Notes under the pieces: model-generated
What the model was told of the DNA's origin: nothing
The model's input: the letters and a program-made list of their open reading frames with translations, nothing else
Databases searched by the model: none
Made by a program: the position numbers and the translations under genes
DNA from: an uncultured Pseudoflavonifractor sp.
Lineage (GTDB): Bacteria; Bacillota_A; Clostridia; Oscillospirales; Oscillospiraceae
DNA length: 27,854 bases
Direction: 5' to 3'
NCBI GenBank assembly: GCA_947575475.1
Contig: CANPNN010000002.1
Coordinates: 1 to 27,854, forward strand
In this document: positions 1 through 7,150 of the stretch, in pieces
Position numbering within the stretch: position 1 is the stretch's first letter
Layout: each line of letters starts with the position of its first letter

Positions 1-238
1 TTCTGGTCACTGATCGGTCCGCACTGGGCCCGTACAGGCTGTTCATGGCGGCGTTCGCCACGATTCACTGCCACCGGGGGACGGTCGAGGGCGGTGTTTA
101 ATTACAAAGACTGGCGGCCAGCAAAGCCGAAAAAAACCGTTTCATGGCAGTTCCTCCGTTTTTGAAAATCTGCCTTTAAGATGTGGAGTTTTCGGCGGAG
201 TATTCCCGGCGGAAAAAGGGGCCGCAGGTAAATTTTTC
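1..238. other. No convincing gene; window edge
   Basis: No recognisable gene is seen. Plus-strand frame 1 is open from the edge to a TGA at 166-168, and another frame is open from 2 to a TAA at 98-100. Either could be a 3' fragment of a gene outside the window, but neither translation resembles a known family. The minus strand holds a very short signal-peptide-like ORF, listed separately. Confidence 0.3.
98..145 (-). pseudogene. Truncated signal-peptide-like mini-ORF (possible gene remnant)
   Basis: An ATG at 145 follows a good GGAGGA ribosome site (plus 152-157, 6-base spacing). It encodes only 15 residues, MKRFFSALLAASLCN, then TAA. The start looks exactly like the beginning of a lipoprotein or secretion signal (Lys-Arg, hydrophobic run, Cys), yet no mature protein follows in frame, and I could not restore one by reading the other frames to the window edge. 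It could be a gene broken by deletion or rearrangement, a leader peptide, or chance. Seen: ORF and ribosome site. Inferred: remnant status. Confidence 0.25.
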
Positions 239-267
239 TTGCATAATGGAAAGAAAAGTGGTATGGT
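239..267 (+). promoter_or_regulatory. Sigma-A promoter for the BASS transporter
   Basis: TTGCAT (239-244) and TATGGT (262-267) are separated by 17 bases, with a TGG extension just before the -10. The predicted transcript begins near 275, giving a leader of about 80 bases before the gene at 356. Confidence 0.6.
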
Positions 268-355
268 AGGGGACAAGCGACGCTTTAAATCGGTAAAGTT
301 GCCGTCCGCTCCTTGTGTGTGGGGCTAAAATTCAAAGAGAACGGAGAGATATCCT

Positions 356-1303
356 ATGAACGTGCTTCGAAAGATCACGAAATTAGTCAGCCAGTGGATG
401 GCGGTGATCGTCATTGTGGTGGCGGCCGCTGCTCTCTTTGCTCCCCAGGTGGTGGGGGCGGTGCTGAAGACCAAGTATGTCAACACCCTTCTGGGCATCG
501 TTATGTTCGGCATGGGTCTGACCCTGAAGCCTGCCGACTTCAAGGTGGTATTCAGCCGTCCCAAGGATGTGGTCATCGGCTGCATTGCCCAGTTCACCAT
601 CATGCCCCTGCTGGCATTCCTGCTGTGTAAGGTGTTCCAGCTGCCCGTAGAGCTGGCGGTGGGGGTCATCCTGGTGGGGACCTGCCCCGGCGGAACCTCC
701 TCCAACGTAATGACCTACATGAGCAAGGGGGACGTGGCTCTGTCGGTGGGGATGACCGGCGTGTCCACCCTGCTGGCTCCCTTCCTGACGCCCGCTCTGA
801 CCCTTCTCTACGCAGGGCAGAGCGTGGATGTGAACGTGATGAATATGTTTATGTCCATCGTAAAGGTGGTCATCGTGCCCATCGCCCTGGGCTTCCTCAT
901 CAACCGGTTCCTGCCCAAGGTGGCCGAGACCATCACCGACATCCTGCCCCTCATTTCCACCATGGCCATCGTGGCTATCGTGGGGGCGGTGGTGGCCGCC
1001 AATGCCGCCAAGCTCATGGAGTGCGGCGTGCTCATTATTCTGGTGGTGGTGTTCCACAACCTGCTGGGCTACACGGTTGGCTATGGCGTGGGCAAGCTCC
1101 TGAAGCTGGACGTGACCAAGTGCCGGGCCATCTCCATCGAGGTGGGGATGCAGAACTCCGGCCTTGCCACCTCTCTGGCTGGGGCTCACTTCGCCCAGTA
1201 TCCCCTGGCCACGATCCCCGGCGCTGTGTTCAGCGTGTGGCACAACATCTCCGGAGCCATCTTGGCCAACCTGTTTCTGAAGATGGACGGGAAAAAGCAG
1301 TAA
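356..1303 (+). CDS. Bile acid:sodium symporter (BASS/SBF) family transporter
   Basis: A 315-residue integral membrane protein of the SBF-like/BASS family, whose members are cation-coupled importers of organic anions such as bile acids, pantoate or 2-keto acids. It shows about nine to ten hydrophobic segments. Family-typical stretches are GIVMFGMGLTLKPADF near residues 47-62, GTCPGGTSSNVMTYMSKGD near 112-130 (crossover region), and EVGMQNSGLATSLA in the second half. The start is set by GGAGAG at 343-348, 7 bases before the ATG. It has its own promoter and a terminator, so it is probably monocistronic. Substrate cannot be read from sequence; bacterial homologues with this GTCPGGTSSN pattern are often annotated generically. 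Family assignment is firm, substrate unknown. Confidence 0.9.
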   Translation: MNVLRKITKLVSQWMAVIVIVVAAAALFAPQVVGAVLKTKYVNTLLGIVMFGMGLTLKPADFKVVFSRPKDVVIGCIAQFTIMPLLAFLLCKVFQLPVELAVGVILVGTCPGGTSSNVMTYMSKGDVALSVGMTGVSTLLAPFLTPALTLLYAGQSVDVNVMNMFMSIVKVVIVPIALGFLINRFLPKVAETITDILPLISTMAIVAIVGAVVAANAAKLMECGVLIILVVVFHNLLGYTVGYGVGKLLKLDVTKCRAISIEVGMQNSGLATSLAGAHFAQYPLATIPGAVFSVWHNISGAILANLFLKMDGKKQ

Positions 1304-1330
1304 AATACCCCTGCTATTGGAGCGCACCAA

Positions 1331-1375
1331 AGGACCGCCCCCCAATCTGGCCGGGGCGGTCCTTTGCCATTTTCA
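1331..1375 (+). terminator. Rho-independent terminator after the BASS gene
   Basis: AGGACCGCCCC (1331-1341) pairs with GGGGCGGTCCT (1353-1363), an 11-bp GC-rich stem with an 11-base loop. It is followed by a T-containing tract (TTGCCATTTT). Confidence 0.8.
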
Positions 1376-1394
1376 AAAAAAGAAAAAATTTCTC

Positions 1395-1423
1395 TTTACA
1401 TTTTTACATTAGCGTGTTAATAT
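1395..1423 (+). promoter_or_regulatory. Probable promoter of the amino-acid ABC operon
   Basis: TTTACA (1395-1400) and TAATAT (1418-1423) are 17 bases apart in an AT-rich island between the upstream terminator and the lipoprotein gene. TATACT at 1421-1426 is an alternative -10 but would need a 20-base spacer. Confidence 0.5.
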
Positions 1424-1475
1424 ACTAAAGCACAGACCGACAAAAAGGATTTGCAAATACAGGAGGATACATACC

Positions 1476-2273
1476 ATGAAAAAGAAAATCTCTCTGGCCC
1501 TGGCTTTGGTCATGGCCCTCTCCCTGACCGCCTGCGGCGGCAAGCAGCCCACCCAGACCGACAAAAGCGACAAGGCTTATGTGCAGGATAAAGGTACTAT
1601 AGTGGTAGGCATTACCGAGTTTGAGCCTATGGACTACACCGACGCTGACGGCAACTGGATCGGCTTTGACGCCGACCTGGCCAAGGCCTTTGCCGAGAGC
1701 TTAGGGGTCACCGCCGAGTTCCAGATCATTGACTGGGACAACAAGATCTCCGAGCTGGAGGGCAAGACCATCGACGTGGTGTGGAACGGCATGACCCTCA
1801 CCGAGGACGTGAAGGCGGCCATGGAGTGCTCCAACCCCTACTTCAACAACGCCCAGGTGGTCATTGTCCCCGCTGACAGGGCGGTGGACTTCCAGACGGT
1901 GGACAGCGTGAAGAGCCTGCAGTTTGCCGTGGAGAACGGCTCCGCCGGCATGGAGCAGGTGGAGGCCCTGGGGGCCAGCTACACCCCTGTTCAGGACCAG
2001 GCTACCGCTCTGCTGGAGGTCTCCTCCGGCACCGCTGACGCCGCCGTTATCGACTACCTGATGGCCGCCGCCACCGTGGGGGAGGGCACCAGCTATGCCG
2101 ATCTCACCTACACCGTGGAGCTCAACAGCGAGGAATACGGCGTTGGCTTCCGCAAGGGGAGCGATCTGGCCGCCGCCCTCAACGACTTCTTCAAGACCGC
2201 CTATGGGGACGGCACCATGCAGCAGATCGCCGACAGCTACGGCATCGGGGATAAACTCATCGAGCAGAAGTAA
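1476..2273 (+). CDS. Amino-acid ABC transporter, substrate-binding lipoprotein
   Basis: A 265-residue solute-binding protein (SBP_bac_3 family) that captures polar amino acids outside the cell and delivers them to the permease encoded next. The lipoprotein signal is clear: a Lys-rich start, hydrophobic core and lipobox LTAC with Cys20, so the mature protein is membrane-anchored. The mature part has the family pattern GTIVVGITEFEPMDYTDADGNWIGFDADLAKAFAE (written here only as a landmark; the key elements are the early beta strand and the GFDADLAKAF block), then WNGMTLTEDVKAAMECSNPYF and the late GVGFRKGSDL block. AGGAGG at 1461-1466 lies 9 bases before the ATG. First gene of an ABC operon; a strong hairpin repeat follows it. 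Binding specificity is not assignable. Confidence 0.92.
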   Translation: MKKKISLALALVMALSLTACGGKQPTQTDKSDKAYVQDKGTIVVGITEFEPMDYTDADGNWIGFDADLAKAFAESLGVTAEFQIIDWDNKISELEGKTIDVVWNGMTLTEDVKAAMECSNPYFNNAQVVIVPADRAVDFQTVDSVKSLQFAVENGSAGMEQVEALGASYTPVQDQATALLEVSSGTADAAVIDYLMAAATVGEGTSYADLTYTVELNSEEYGVGFRKGSDLAAALNDFFKTAYGDGTMQQIADSYGIGDKLIEQK

Positions 2274-2293
2274 AAAGTGAGCCGGAGAATGGA

Positions 2294-2356
2294 CGAGCAC
2301 AGTTCGCCCCTACGGTGCCGGGCTTCCGGCGCTATGGTAGGGGCGGGCTGTGCTCG
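2294..2356. repeat. Long imperfect palindrome (GTAGGGGCG-type repeat) between lipoprotein and permease genes
   Basis: Left arm 2294-2313 and right arm 2337-2356 are complementary over 20 positions. Only two positions deviate, and as RNA they form U-G wobble pairs in the plus transcript. An inner GCCGG/CCGGC stem (about 2317-2330) caps it. The ends of the arms carry CGCCCCTAC and GTAGGGGCG, the same core found in the repeats at 26.7-27.3 kb. Between lipoprotein and permease it would fold into a very stable mRNA hairpin. Such structures often protect the upstream SBP message; that role here is an inference. Confidence 0.8.
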
Positions 2357-2394
2357 CCCGGTGCACGGCATAAAAAGTTACGGAGGTAGAAACC

Positions 2395-3063
2395 GTGTTC
2401 CTCACCGTCGTCGGAGCCCTGAACCAGGGTTTTTTGCAAACGCTGAAGCTCTTCGCCGTCACCCTGCTGGGGGCTATCCCCCTGGGGCTGGTGGTGTCCT
2501 TCGGATCCATGAGCCGGTTTGCCCCCCTGCGGTGGCTCACCAGGGGGGTGATCTGGGTCATCCGGGGGACCCCCCTGATGCTCCAGCTCATCATCCTCTA
2601 TTACATCCCCGGCAAGGTCCTGGGTTACTCCCCTTGGGGCACAGGAGAGAGCGGGCGGTTTCTGGCCTCGGCCATCGCCTTTATCATCAACTACTCCTGC
2701 TATTTTTCTGAGATCTACCGGGGGGGCATCCAGTCGGTGCCCGCGGGACAGCAGGAGGCGGGCCTGGTACTGGGTATGACCCGGCGGGAGATCTTTTTTA
2801 AGGTCACCCTCCTCCAGATGGTCAAACGCATCGTCCCTCCCATGTCCAATGAGGTCATTACCCTGGTGAAGGACACCTCCCTGGCCCGGATCATCTCCTT
2901 CCAGGAGGTCATCTGGGCGGGTCAGGCCTTTATGAAGACCTCCCACGGCTACTCAGGGCTTCTCTGGCCCCTCTTTTTCACGGGGGTCTACTACCTGGTG
3001 TTCAACGGGGTGGTGACCCTCCTGCTGGGCAAGCTGGAGAAGAAGCTGGACTATTTCCGATAA
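2395..3063 (+). CDS. Amino-acid ABC transporter, permease
   Basis: A 222-residue inner-membrane permease of the His/Glu/Gln/Arg/opine (HisM/GlnP-like) family, probably forming a homodimer because only one permease gene is present. It has about five hydrophobic segments. An early block VIRGTPLMLQLIILYY and the EAA-type cytoplasmic loop, EIYRGGIQSVPAGQQEAGLVLG (the coupling loop that contacts the ATPase; Glu, Gly and the EAGLVLG part are the landmarks), are well preserved. The start is GTG at 2395, chosen because GGAGG (2382-2386) lies 8 bases upstream; no ATG fits as well. The ATPase gene begins 12 bases after its stop, consistent with one operon. Confidence 0.9.
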   Translation: MFLTVVGALNQGFLQTLKLFAVTLLGAIPLGLVVSFGSMSRFAPLRWLTRGVIWVIRGTPLMLQLIILYYIPGKVLGYSPWGTGESGRFLASAIAFIINYSCYFSEIYRGGIQSVPAGQQEAGLVLGMTRREIFFKVTLLQMVKRIVPPMSNEVITLVKDTSLARIISFQEVIWAGQAFMKTSHGYSGLLWPLFFTGVYYLVFNGVVTLLLGKLEKKLDYFR

Positions 3064-3075
3064 GGGGGTGACGCT

Positions 3076-3828
3076 ATGCCGATCCTGGAAGTCAAAAACA
3101 TCGAAAAACACTTTGGAAGCACCAAGGTCCTGGAGGACATCTCTTTCTCTCTGGAGGAGGGAAAGGCCCTGGCCATCATCGGCTCCTCGGGCAGCGGAAA
3201 GACCACCCTGCTGCGGTGCCTGAACTTTCTGGAGACCCCGGACCGGGGGACCATCACCGTGAAGGGGGAGACCCTCTTTGACGCGGACAACAAGGCCGCC
3301 TTCAGTGAGGAGGCTATCCGCCAAAAGCGGCTCCACTTCGGGCTGGTGTTCCAAAGCTTCAATCTCTTTCCCCAGTATACCGCCCTGGAGAACGTGACCT
3401 TGGCGGGAAGGTTGCGGGAAAAGGATAAGGCCAAATGGCCCGCCATCGAACGGCAGGGCTTGGAGCTGTTGGACCGGATGGGTCTCAGCGACCGCTCCGG
3501 ACACTACCCCCACCAGCTCTCCGGGGGCCAGCAGCAGCGGGTGGCCATCGCCCGGGCCTTGGCATTGCACCCGGATGTACTGTGCTTTGACGAGCCGACC
3601 TCCGCCTTGGACCCGGAGCTGACAGGGGAAGTATTAAAGGTGATCCGCTCTCTGGCGGAGCAGAACACCACCATGATCATCGTCACCCACGAGATGGCCT
3701 TTGCCCGGGATGTGGCCGATGAGGTCATTTTTATGGACGCGGGGCTGATCGTGGAGCAAGGTCCGGCCAAGGAGGTCATCGAAAACCCCAAGGAGGAGCG
3801 GACAAGGCAGTTTTTGGCCCGGTATTGA
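3076..3828 (+). CDS. Amino-acid ABC transporter, ATP-binding protein
   Basis: A 250-residue cytoplasmic ATPase of the polar amino-acid uptake (GlnQ/HisP-like) class. All nucleotide-binding landmarks are present in order: Walker [10 protein letters not shown] (residues 36-44), Q-loop VFQSFNLFP, signature LSGGQQQR, Walker [13 protein letters not shown] and the H-loop VTHEM. The length is normal for the family. It is the last gene of the binding protein - permease - ATPase operon, with GGGGGTGA-type sequence just before the ATG as ribosome site and a terminator directly after it. Confidence 0.95.
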   Translation: MPILEVKNIEKHFGSTKVLEDISFSLEEGKALAIIGSSGSGKTTLLRCLNFLETPDRGTITVKGETLFDADNKAAFSEEAIRQKRLHFGLVFQSFNLFPQYTALENVTLAGRLREKDKAKWPAIERQGLELLDRMGLSDRSGHYPHQLSGGQQQRVAIARALALHPDVLCFDEPTSALDPELTGEVLKVIRSLAEQNTTMIIVTHEMAFARDVADEVIFMDAGLIVEQGPAKEVIENPKEERTRQFLARY

Positions 3829-3836
3829 GAAAGAAG

Positions 3837-3866
3837 AAGGCGGCCCTATCTGGGGCCGCCTTTGGT
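3837..3866 (+). terminator. Terminator of the ABC operon
   Basis: AAGGCGGCCC (3837-3846) pairs with GGGCCGCCTT (3853-3862) around a short loop. The stem ends in TTT and a further TTTT follows at 3870-3873. Confidence 0.7.
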
Positions 3867-3883
3867 GCCTTTTGGGAACCCTC

Positions 3884-3912
3884 TTGCAAACGGAGAAAAA
3901 TGGGATTATAAT
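3884..3912 (+). promoter_or_regulatory. Sigma-A promoter of the iolC-iolB-adh operon
   Basis: TTGCAA (3884-3889) and a perfect TATAAT (3907-3912) are separated by 17 bases. Transcription should begin near 3919, just before the palindromic operator. Confidence 0.8.
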
Positions 3913-3924
3913 AGTTACAGTATG

Positions 3925-3938
3925 AATTGTATACAATT
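3925..3938. promoter_or_regulatory. Perfect 14-bp palindrome, probable operator of the iol operon
   Basis: AATTGTATACAATT is its own exact reverse complement. It begins 13 bases after the -10 box, covering the first transcribed bases, which is a typical repressor position. The TTGTATACAA core resembles GntR-family (FadR/LldR-like) operators. No regulator gene of that kind is in the window, so the regulator is unknown. Confidence 0.6.
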
Positions 3939-3959
3939 TGAAACCGGGAGGCACAGACT

Positions 3960-4991
3960 ATGTACATCCAGTTTGACCAGTCCAGAGAATTTGACCTTAT
4001 CCTGCTGGGCCGGGTGGCCATTGATTTCAACCCCGCTTACAGCGACGAGGTGAAGGAGGAGTTCAAGCCCCTGAAAAAGGTCCACTACTTTGAAAAATTC
4101 GTAGGCGGCTCTCCGGCCAATATCGCCGTGGGGGTGACCCATCACGGGATGAAGGCGGGTTTCATTGCCAAGGTCTCCGATGACCAGTTTGGAGAGTTTG
4201 TGGTGGACTATTTCAAGGAACAGGGCATCGACACCTCCTGCATCACGAAATGTACCGGCGGGGAGAAGCTGGGGCTTACCTTTACCGAGATGCTCTCGCC
4301 CAAGGAGAGCCATATCCTGATGTACCGCAACTGCATTGCCGACCTGCAGCTCCATGTGGACGATGTGAAGGAGGATTACATCAAAAGGGCCAAGGCGATC
4401 CTGATCTCCGGTACTGCCTTGGCGGAAAGCCCCTCCCGGGAGGCCGCCATCAAGGCTGTCATGCTGGCAAAGAAGGTGGATACGAAAATAATCTTTGATA
4501 TCGACTACCGGGAGTATAACTGGAAAAACAGCGATGAAATTTCGATCTATTACTCCATCGTGGCGAAAGAGGCCGACATCATCATGGGTTCCCGGGAGGA
4601 GTTTGACCTGACGGAAAAGCTCATTCGTCCCGGCATGACTGACGAGGAGAGCGCCGCCTACTGGCAGGGCCACAACGCCAAGATCGTGGTCATCAAGCAC
4701 GGGATGCAGGGCTCTCACGCCTTTACCCGGGATGGGCAGAAATTCAGCATCAAGCCCTTCCCGGTCACCGCCCGAAAGGGCTTTGGTGGAGGAGACGGCT
4801 ACGGCTCTGGGTTCCTGTATGGGCTTTATCAGGGCTGGGAGATCATTGACTGCTTGGAGTTTGGCTCCGCGGAGGCCTCTATGATGGTCCGCAGCAACAA
4901 CTGCTCCGACGCCCTCCCCGGGCCGGAGGAGGTCCATGCCTTTATCAAGGCGGAGAAAGAACAGTTCGGCGAGATGGTGGCCCGGGCCTGA
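3960..4991 (+). CDS. iolC: 5-dehydro-2-deoxygluconokinase, PfkB family (myo-inositol catabolism)
   Basis: A 343-residue cytoplasmic sugar kinase that phosphorylates 5-dehydro-2-deoxy-D-gluconate in inositol breakdown. PfkB landmarks are visible: Asp22 in RVAIDFNP, the substrate-side FVGGSPANIAV block (47-57) and the C-terminal nucleotide/catalytic motif GFGGGDGYGSG with the catalytic Asp279. IolC-specific stretches are SHILMYRNCIADL (117-129) and IIFDIDYREYNW (177-188). GGGAGG (3946-3951) lies 8 bases before the ATG. The catalytic motif has Gly where many PfkB enzymes have Ala (GAGD), a mild variant. iolB starts immediately downstream, which strongly supports the assignment over a generic ribokinase. 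Confidence 0.92.
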   Translation: MYIQFDQSREFDLILLGRVAIDFNPAYSDEVKEEFKPLKKVHYFEKFVGGSPANIAVGVTHHGMKAGFIAKVSDDQFGEFVVDYFKEQGIDTSCITKCTGGEKLGLTFTEMLSPKESHILMYRNCIADLQLHVDDVKEDYIKRAKAILISGTALAESPSREAAIKAVMLAKKVDTKIIFDIDYREYNWKNSDEISIYYSIVAKEADIIMGSREEFDLTEKLIRPGMTDEESAAYWQGHNAKIVVIKHGMQGSHAFTRDGQKFSIKPFPVTARKGFGGGDGYGSGFLYGLYQGWEIIDCLEFGSAEASMMVRSNNCSDALPGPEEVHAFIKAEKEQFGEMVARA

Positions 4992-5012
4992 ATGAGTGAG
5001 GAGGAAAACGGT

Positions 5013-5798
5013 ATGGGAAAGGTATTTGGTTATCCGGAATTTGACGCCAAAGGGGAAAAAATTCTTACTACTTATGATAATGACTATAAGGATATGCTGA
5101 TGGACATCCGGGTCTACCGGATGAAACCGGGGCAGGAGCGGGTGTTTTGCCGGGAGGGGGAGGAGACGGCCGTCCTCCTGCTTGCGGGCAAGGCGGAGTT
5201 TGCCGGCGGGGGGATCAGCGCACAGGTGAGCCGTGCGGACGTATTTACCGAGGGGCCTTGGTGTCTCCATGTCTGTGCCGGCACCGAGATCCGGGTAGAG
5301 GCCGGGACTGCGGTGGAGATCTTGGTCCAGCGCACGAAAAATGACAGGGAGTTTGCCCCCAAGCTATACTCTCCTGATGACGCCCCATGGAAGTATTCCT
5401 GCGTGGGAAAGTTTGGGGATGTGGCCAAGCGCCGGGTGAACACCATTTTTGACCACGACATTGCTCCTTGGTCCAACATGGTTTTGGGAGAGGTGCTCAA
5501 TGACCGGGGCAATTGGTCGGGCTACCTGCCTCACCGGCACCCCCAGCCTGAGACCTATTACTTCAAATTTGACCGGCCCGAGGGCTTTGGGGCCAGCTTT
5601 GTGGGGGACCAGGTCTTTAAGAGCGTGGAGGGCAGCTTCTCCGCCATTCCCGGCGGGGAGCTTCATCCCCAGTCGGTGGCTCCCGGCTTTCAGATGTATA
5701 CCTGCTGGATGATCCGCCATCTGGACGGCAAGCCTTGGCTCCAGACCGACCGCTGTGAGGACGAGCGGTATACTTGGCTCCACGACGCGGAATTTTAA
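5013..5798 (+). CDS. iolB: 5-deoxy-glucuronate isomerase
   Basis: A cupin-fold IolB protein of 261 residues that converts 5-deoxy-glucuronate to 5-dehydro-2-deoxygluconate, the substrate of IolC. The conserved metal-site region is YLPHRHPQPETYYFKF, supplying two His and a Glu, and a later His occurs in GGELHPQSVAPGF. An in-frame ATG at 4992 directly abuts the iolC stop, but a full GAGGAGG site (about 4998-5004) lies between it and the ATG at 5013. I therefore prefer 5013; starting at 4992 would add seven residues. Translational coupling with iolC is likely given the close spacing. Confidence 0.9.
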   Translation: MGKVFGYPEFDAKGEKILTTYDNDYKDMLMDIRVYRMKPGQERVFCREGEETAVLLLAGKAEFAGGGISAQVSRADVFTEGPWCLHVCAGTEIRVEAGTAVEILVQRTKNDREFAPKLYSPDDAPWKYSCVGKFGDVAKRRVNTIFDHDIAPWSNMVLGEVLNDRGNWSGYLPHRHPQPETYYFKFDRPEGFGASFVGDQVFKSVEGSFSAIPGGELHPQSVAPGFQMYTCWMIRHLDGKPWLQTDRCEDERYTWLHDAEF

Positions 5799-5821
5799 GG
5801 AAGAATAGGAGAGTGATCCAT

Positions 5822-6973
5822 ATGGCGAGAGAATTTATCGTACCGGGTCAGATCATGACTGGCGCAGGGGCCTTGGACATGGCAGCCCAGACCTTGGGCG
5901 CGATGGGCAAGAAGGCCCTGATCGTCACCGACGAGATGATGATAAAGCTGGGTAACTGTGCCAAGGTGGAGGAAGCGCTGAAAAGCCAGAACGTGGCCTA
6001 CGCCATTTTTTCCGGGGTCACCGGAGAGCCTACCGACAAGATGATCGAGGCAGGGCTTTCCGTGTACCAAGAGGAAAAATGCGACTTTCTGGTGGGCTTG
6101 GGAGGCGGCAGCGCCTTGGATTCTATGAAGGCCATCGGTGTGCTGGCGGGCTATGCCGGAAAAATCTCCGACTTCATGGGCAAGGTCATTGAGACGCCCA
6201 TGCCCCCTATGACGGCTATCCCCACCACGGCGGGGACCGGGTCGGAGGCCACTCAGTTCACCATCATCACCGACACGGAAAAGGATGTGAAGATGCTGCT
6301 CAAGGGCAAGTGCCTGATGCCCGGCCTTGCCGTTATCGATCCCCAGTTTACCATGACCGCGCCGCCCAAGATCACCGCCTCCACGGGCCTTGACGCCCTG
6401 TGTCACGCGGTGGAGGCCTATACCTCCCGGAAGGCGCAGGCCATGTCGGACACCTTTGCCCTGTCGGCGGTGAAGCGGATCTTCCGGTATCTTCCCACCG
6501 CTTTTCACGACGGAAGCAATGAGGAGGCCCGGGTGGAGATGTCGGTGGCGGCATTGGAGGCGGGGATCGCCTTCAATAATGCCAGCGTCACCCTGATCCA
6601 CGGCATGAGCCGTCCCATCGGGGCGCTGTTCCATGTTCCTCACGGCCTTTCCAACGCCATGCTGATGAAGGTATGTCTGAGCTTTGCCTTGGAGGGGGCC
6701 TATGACCGTTTTGCCGTCTTGGGCCAGGCCGTGGGTGCGGCGGATGGACAGGACCCGGACCAAGTGGCTGCCCAGAAGTTCCTTGCCGCTTTGGGAGCGC
6801 TGACGAAGGAGCTGGAGACCCCCACTCCGGCGGAGTATGGGATCAGCCGGGAAGAGTTTTTTGCTGTTATTCCCAAGATGGCCCATGACGCGATGGACAG
6901 TGGTAGTCCCCAGAACACTCGGAAGGAAATGACCCAGGCAGATGTGGAGCAGATGTATAAAGACCTCTGGTAA
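5822..6973 (+). CDS. Iron-containing alcohol dehydrogenase of the inositol operon
   Basis: A 383-residue group III (Fe-dependent) NAD(P)-linked alcohol dehydrogenase. The cofactor motif GGGSALD (94-100) and all four expected metal ligands are present: Asp191 and His195 in TGLDALCHAVEAY, His260 and His274 in LIHGMSRPIGALFHVPHG. AGGAGAG (5807-5813) sets the start at ATG 5822, 23 bases after iolB and in the same transcript. Its position suggests a role in inositol fermentation, for example reducing malonate semialdehyde (the IolJ product) to 3-hydroxypropionate to regenerate NAD+. That substrate is inference; the family covers many aldehydes. No iolG, iolE, iolD or iolJ is in the window. Confidence 0.88.
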   Translation: MAREFIVPGQIMTGAGALDMAAQTLGAMGKKALIVTDEMMIKLGNCAKVEEALKSQNVAYAIFSGVTGEPTDKMIEAGLSVYQEEKCDFLVGLGGGSALDSMKAIGVLAGYAGKISDFMGKVIETPMPPMTAIPTTAGTGSEATQFTIITDTEKDVKMLLKGKCLMPGLAVIDPQFTMTAPPKITASTGLDALCHAVEAYTSRKAQAMSDTFALSAVKRIFRYLPTAFHDGSNEEARVEMSVAALEAGIAFNNASVTLIHGMSRPIGALFHVPHGLSNAMLMKVCLSFALEGAYDRFAVLGQAVGAADGQDPDQVAAQKFLAALGALTKELETPTPAEYGISREEFFAVIPKMAHDAMDSGSPQNTRKEMTQADVEQMYKDLW

Positions 6974-6992
6974 GGGTAAAAATAGCAGGGAG

Positions 6993-7030
6993 GACCTGCT
7001 TCGGCAGTTTTGCCGAAGCAGGTCTTTTTT
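6993..7030 (+). terminator. Terminator of the iol operon
   Basis: GACCTGCTTCGGCA (6993-7006) and TGCCGAAGCAGGTC (7011-7024) form a perfect 14-bp stem with a GTTT loop, followed by a run of T to 7030. Confidence 0.95.
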
Positions 7031-7056
7031 ACCGGGAAAAAATGACAGATTTCCTC

Positions 7057-7099
7057 TTGACTGCATCTTTTGAATACTATAACATACCTTGGGGTATGT
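7057..7099 (+). promoter_or_regulatory. Promoter region and dyad upstream of the secreted flavoprotein
   Basis: TTGACT (7057-7062) is followed after 17 bases by a weak TAACAT (7080-7085); TATAAC at 7078 is an alternative. Overlapping and just downstream is an inverted repeat, ACATACC (7082-7088) and GGTATGT (7093-7099) around TTGG. This looks like an operator. Its TACC...GGTA arms recall MerR- or CsoR-type sites, but no regulator is nearby. Confidence 0.45.
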
Positions 7100-7150
7100 A
7101 TAGATCGCATGCCCCCAAAGAGGATAAAAATGAAATTGGAGGAAGAAAGT

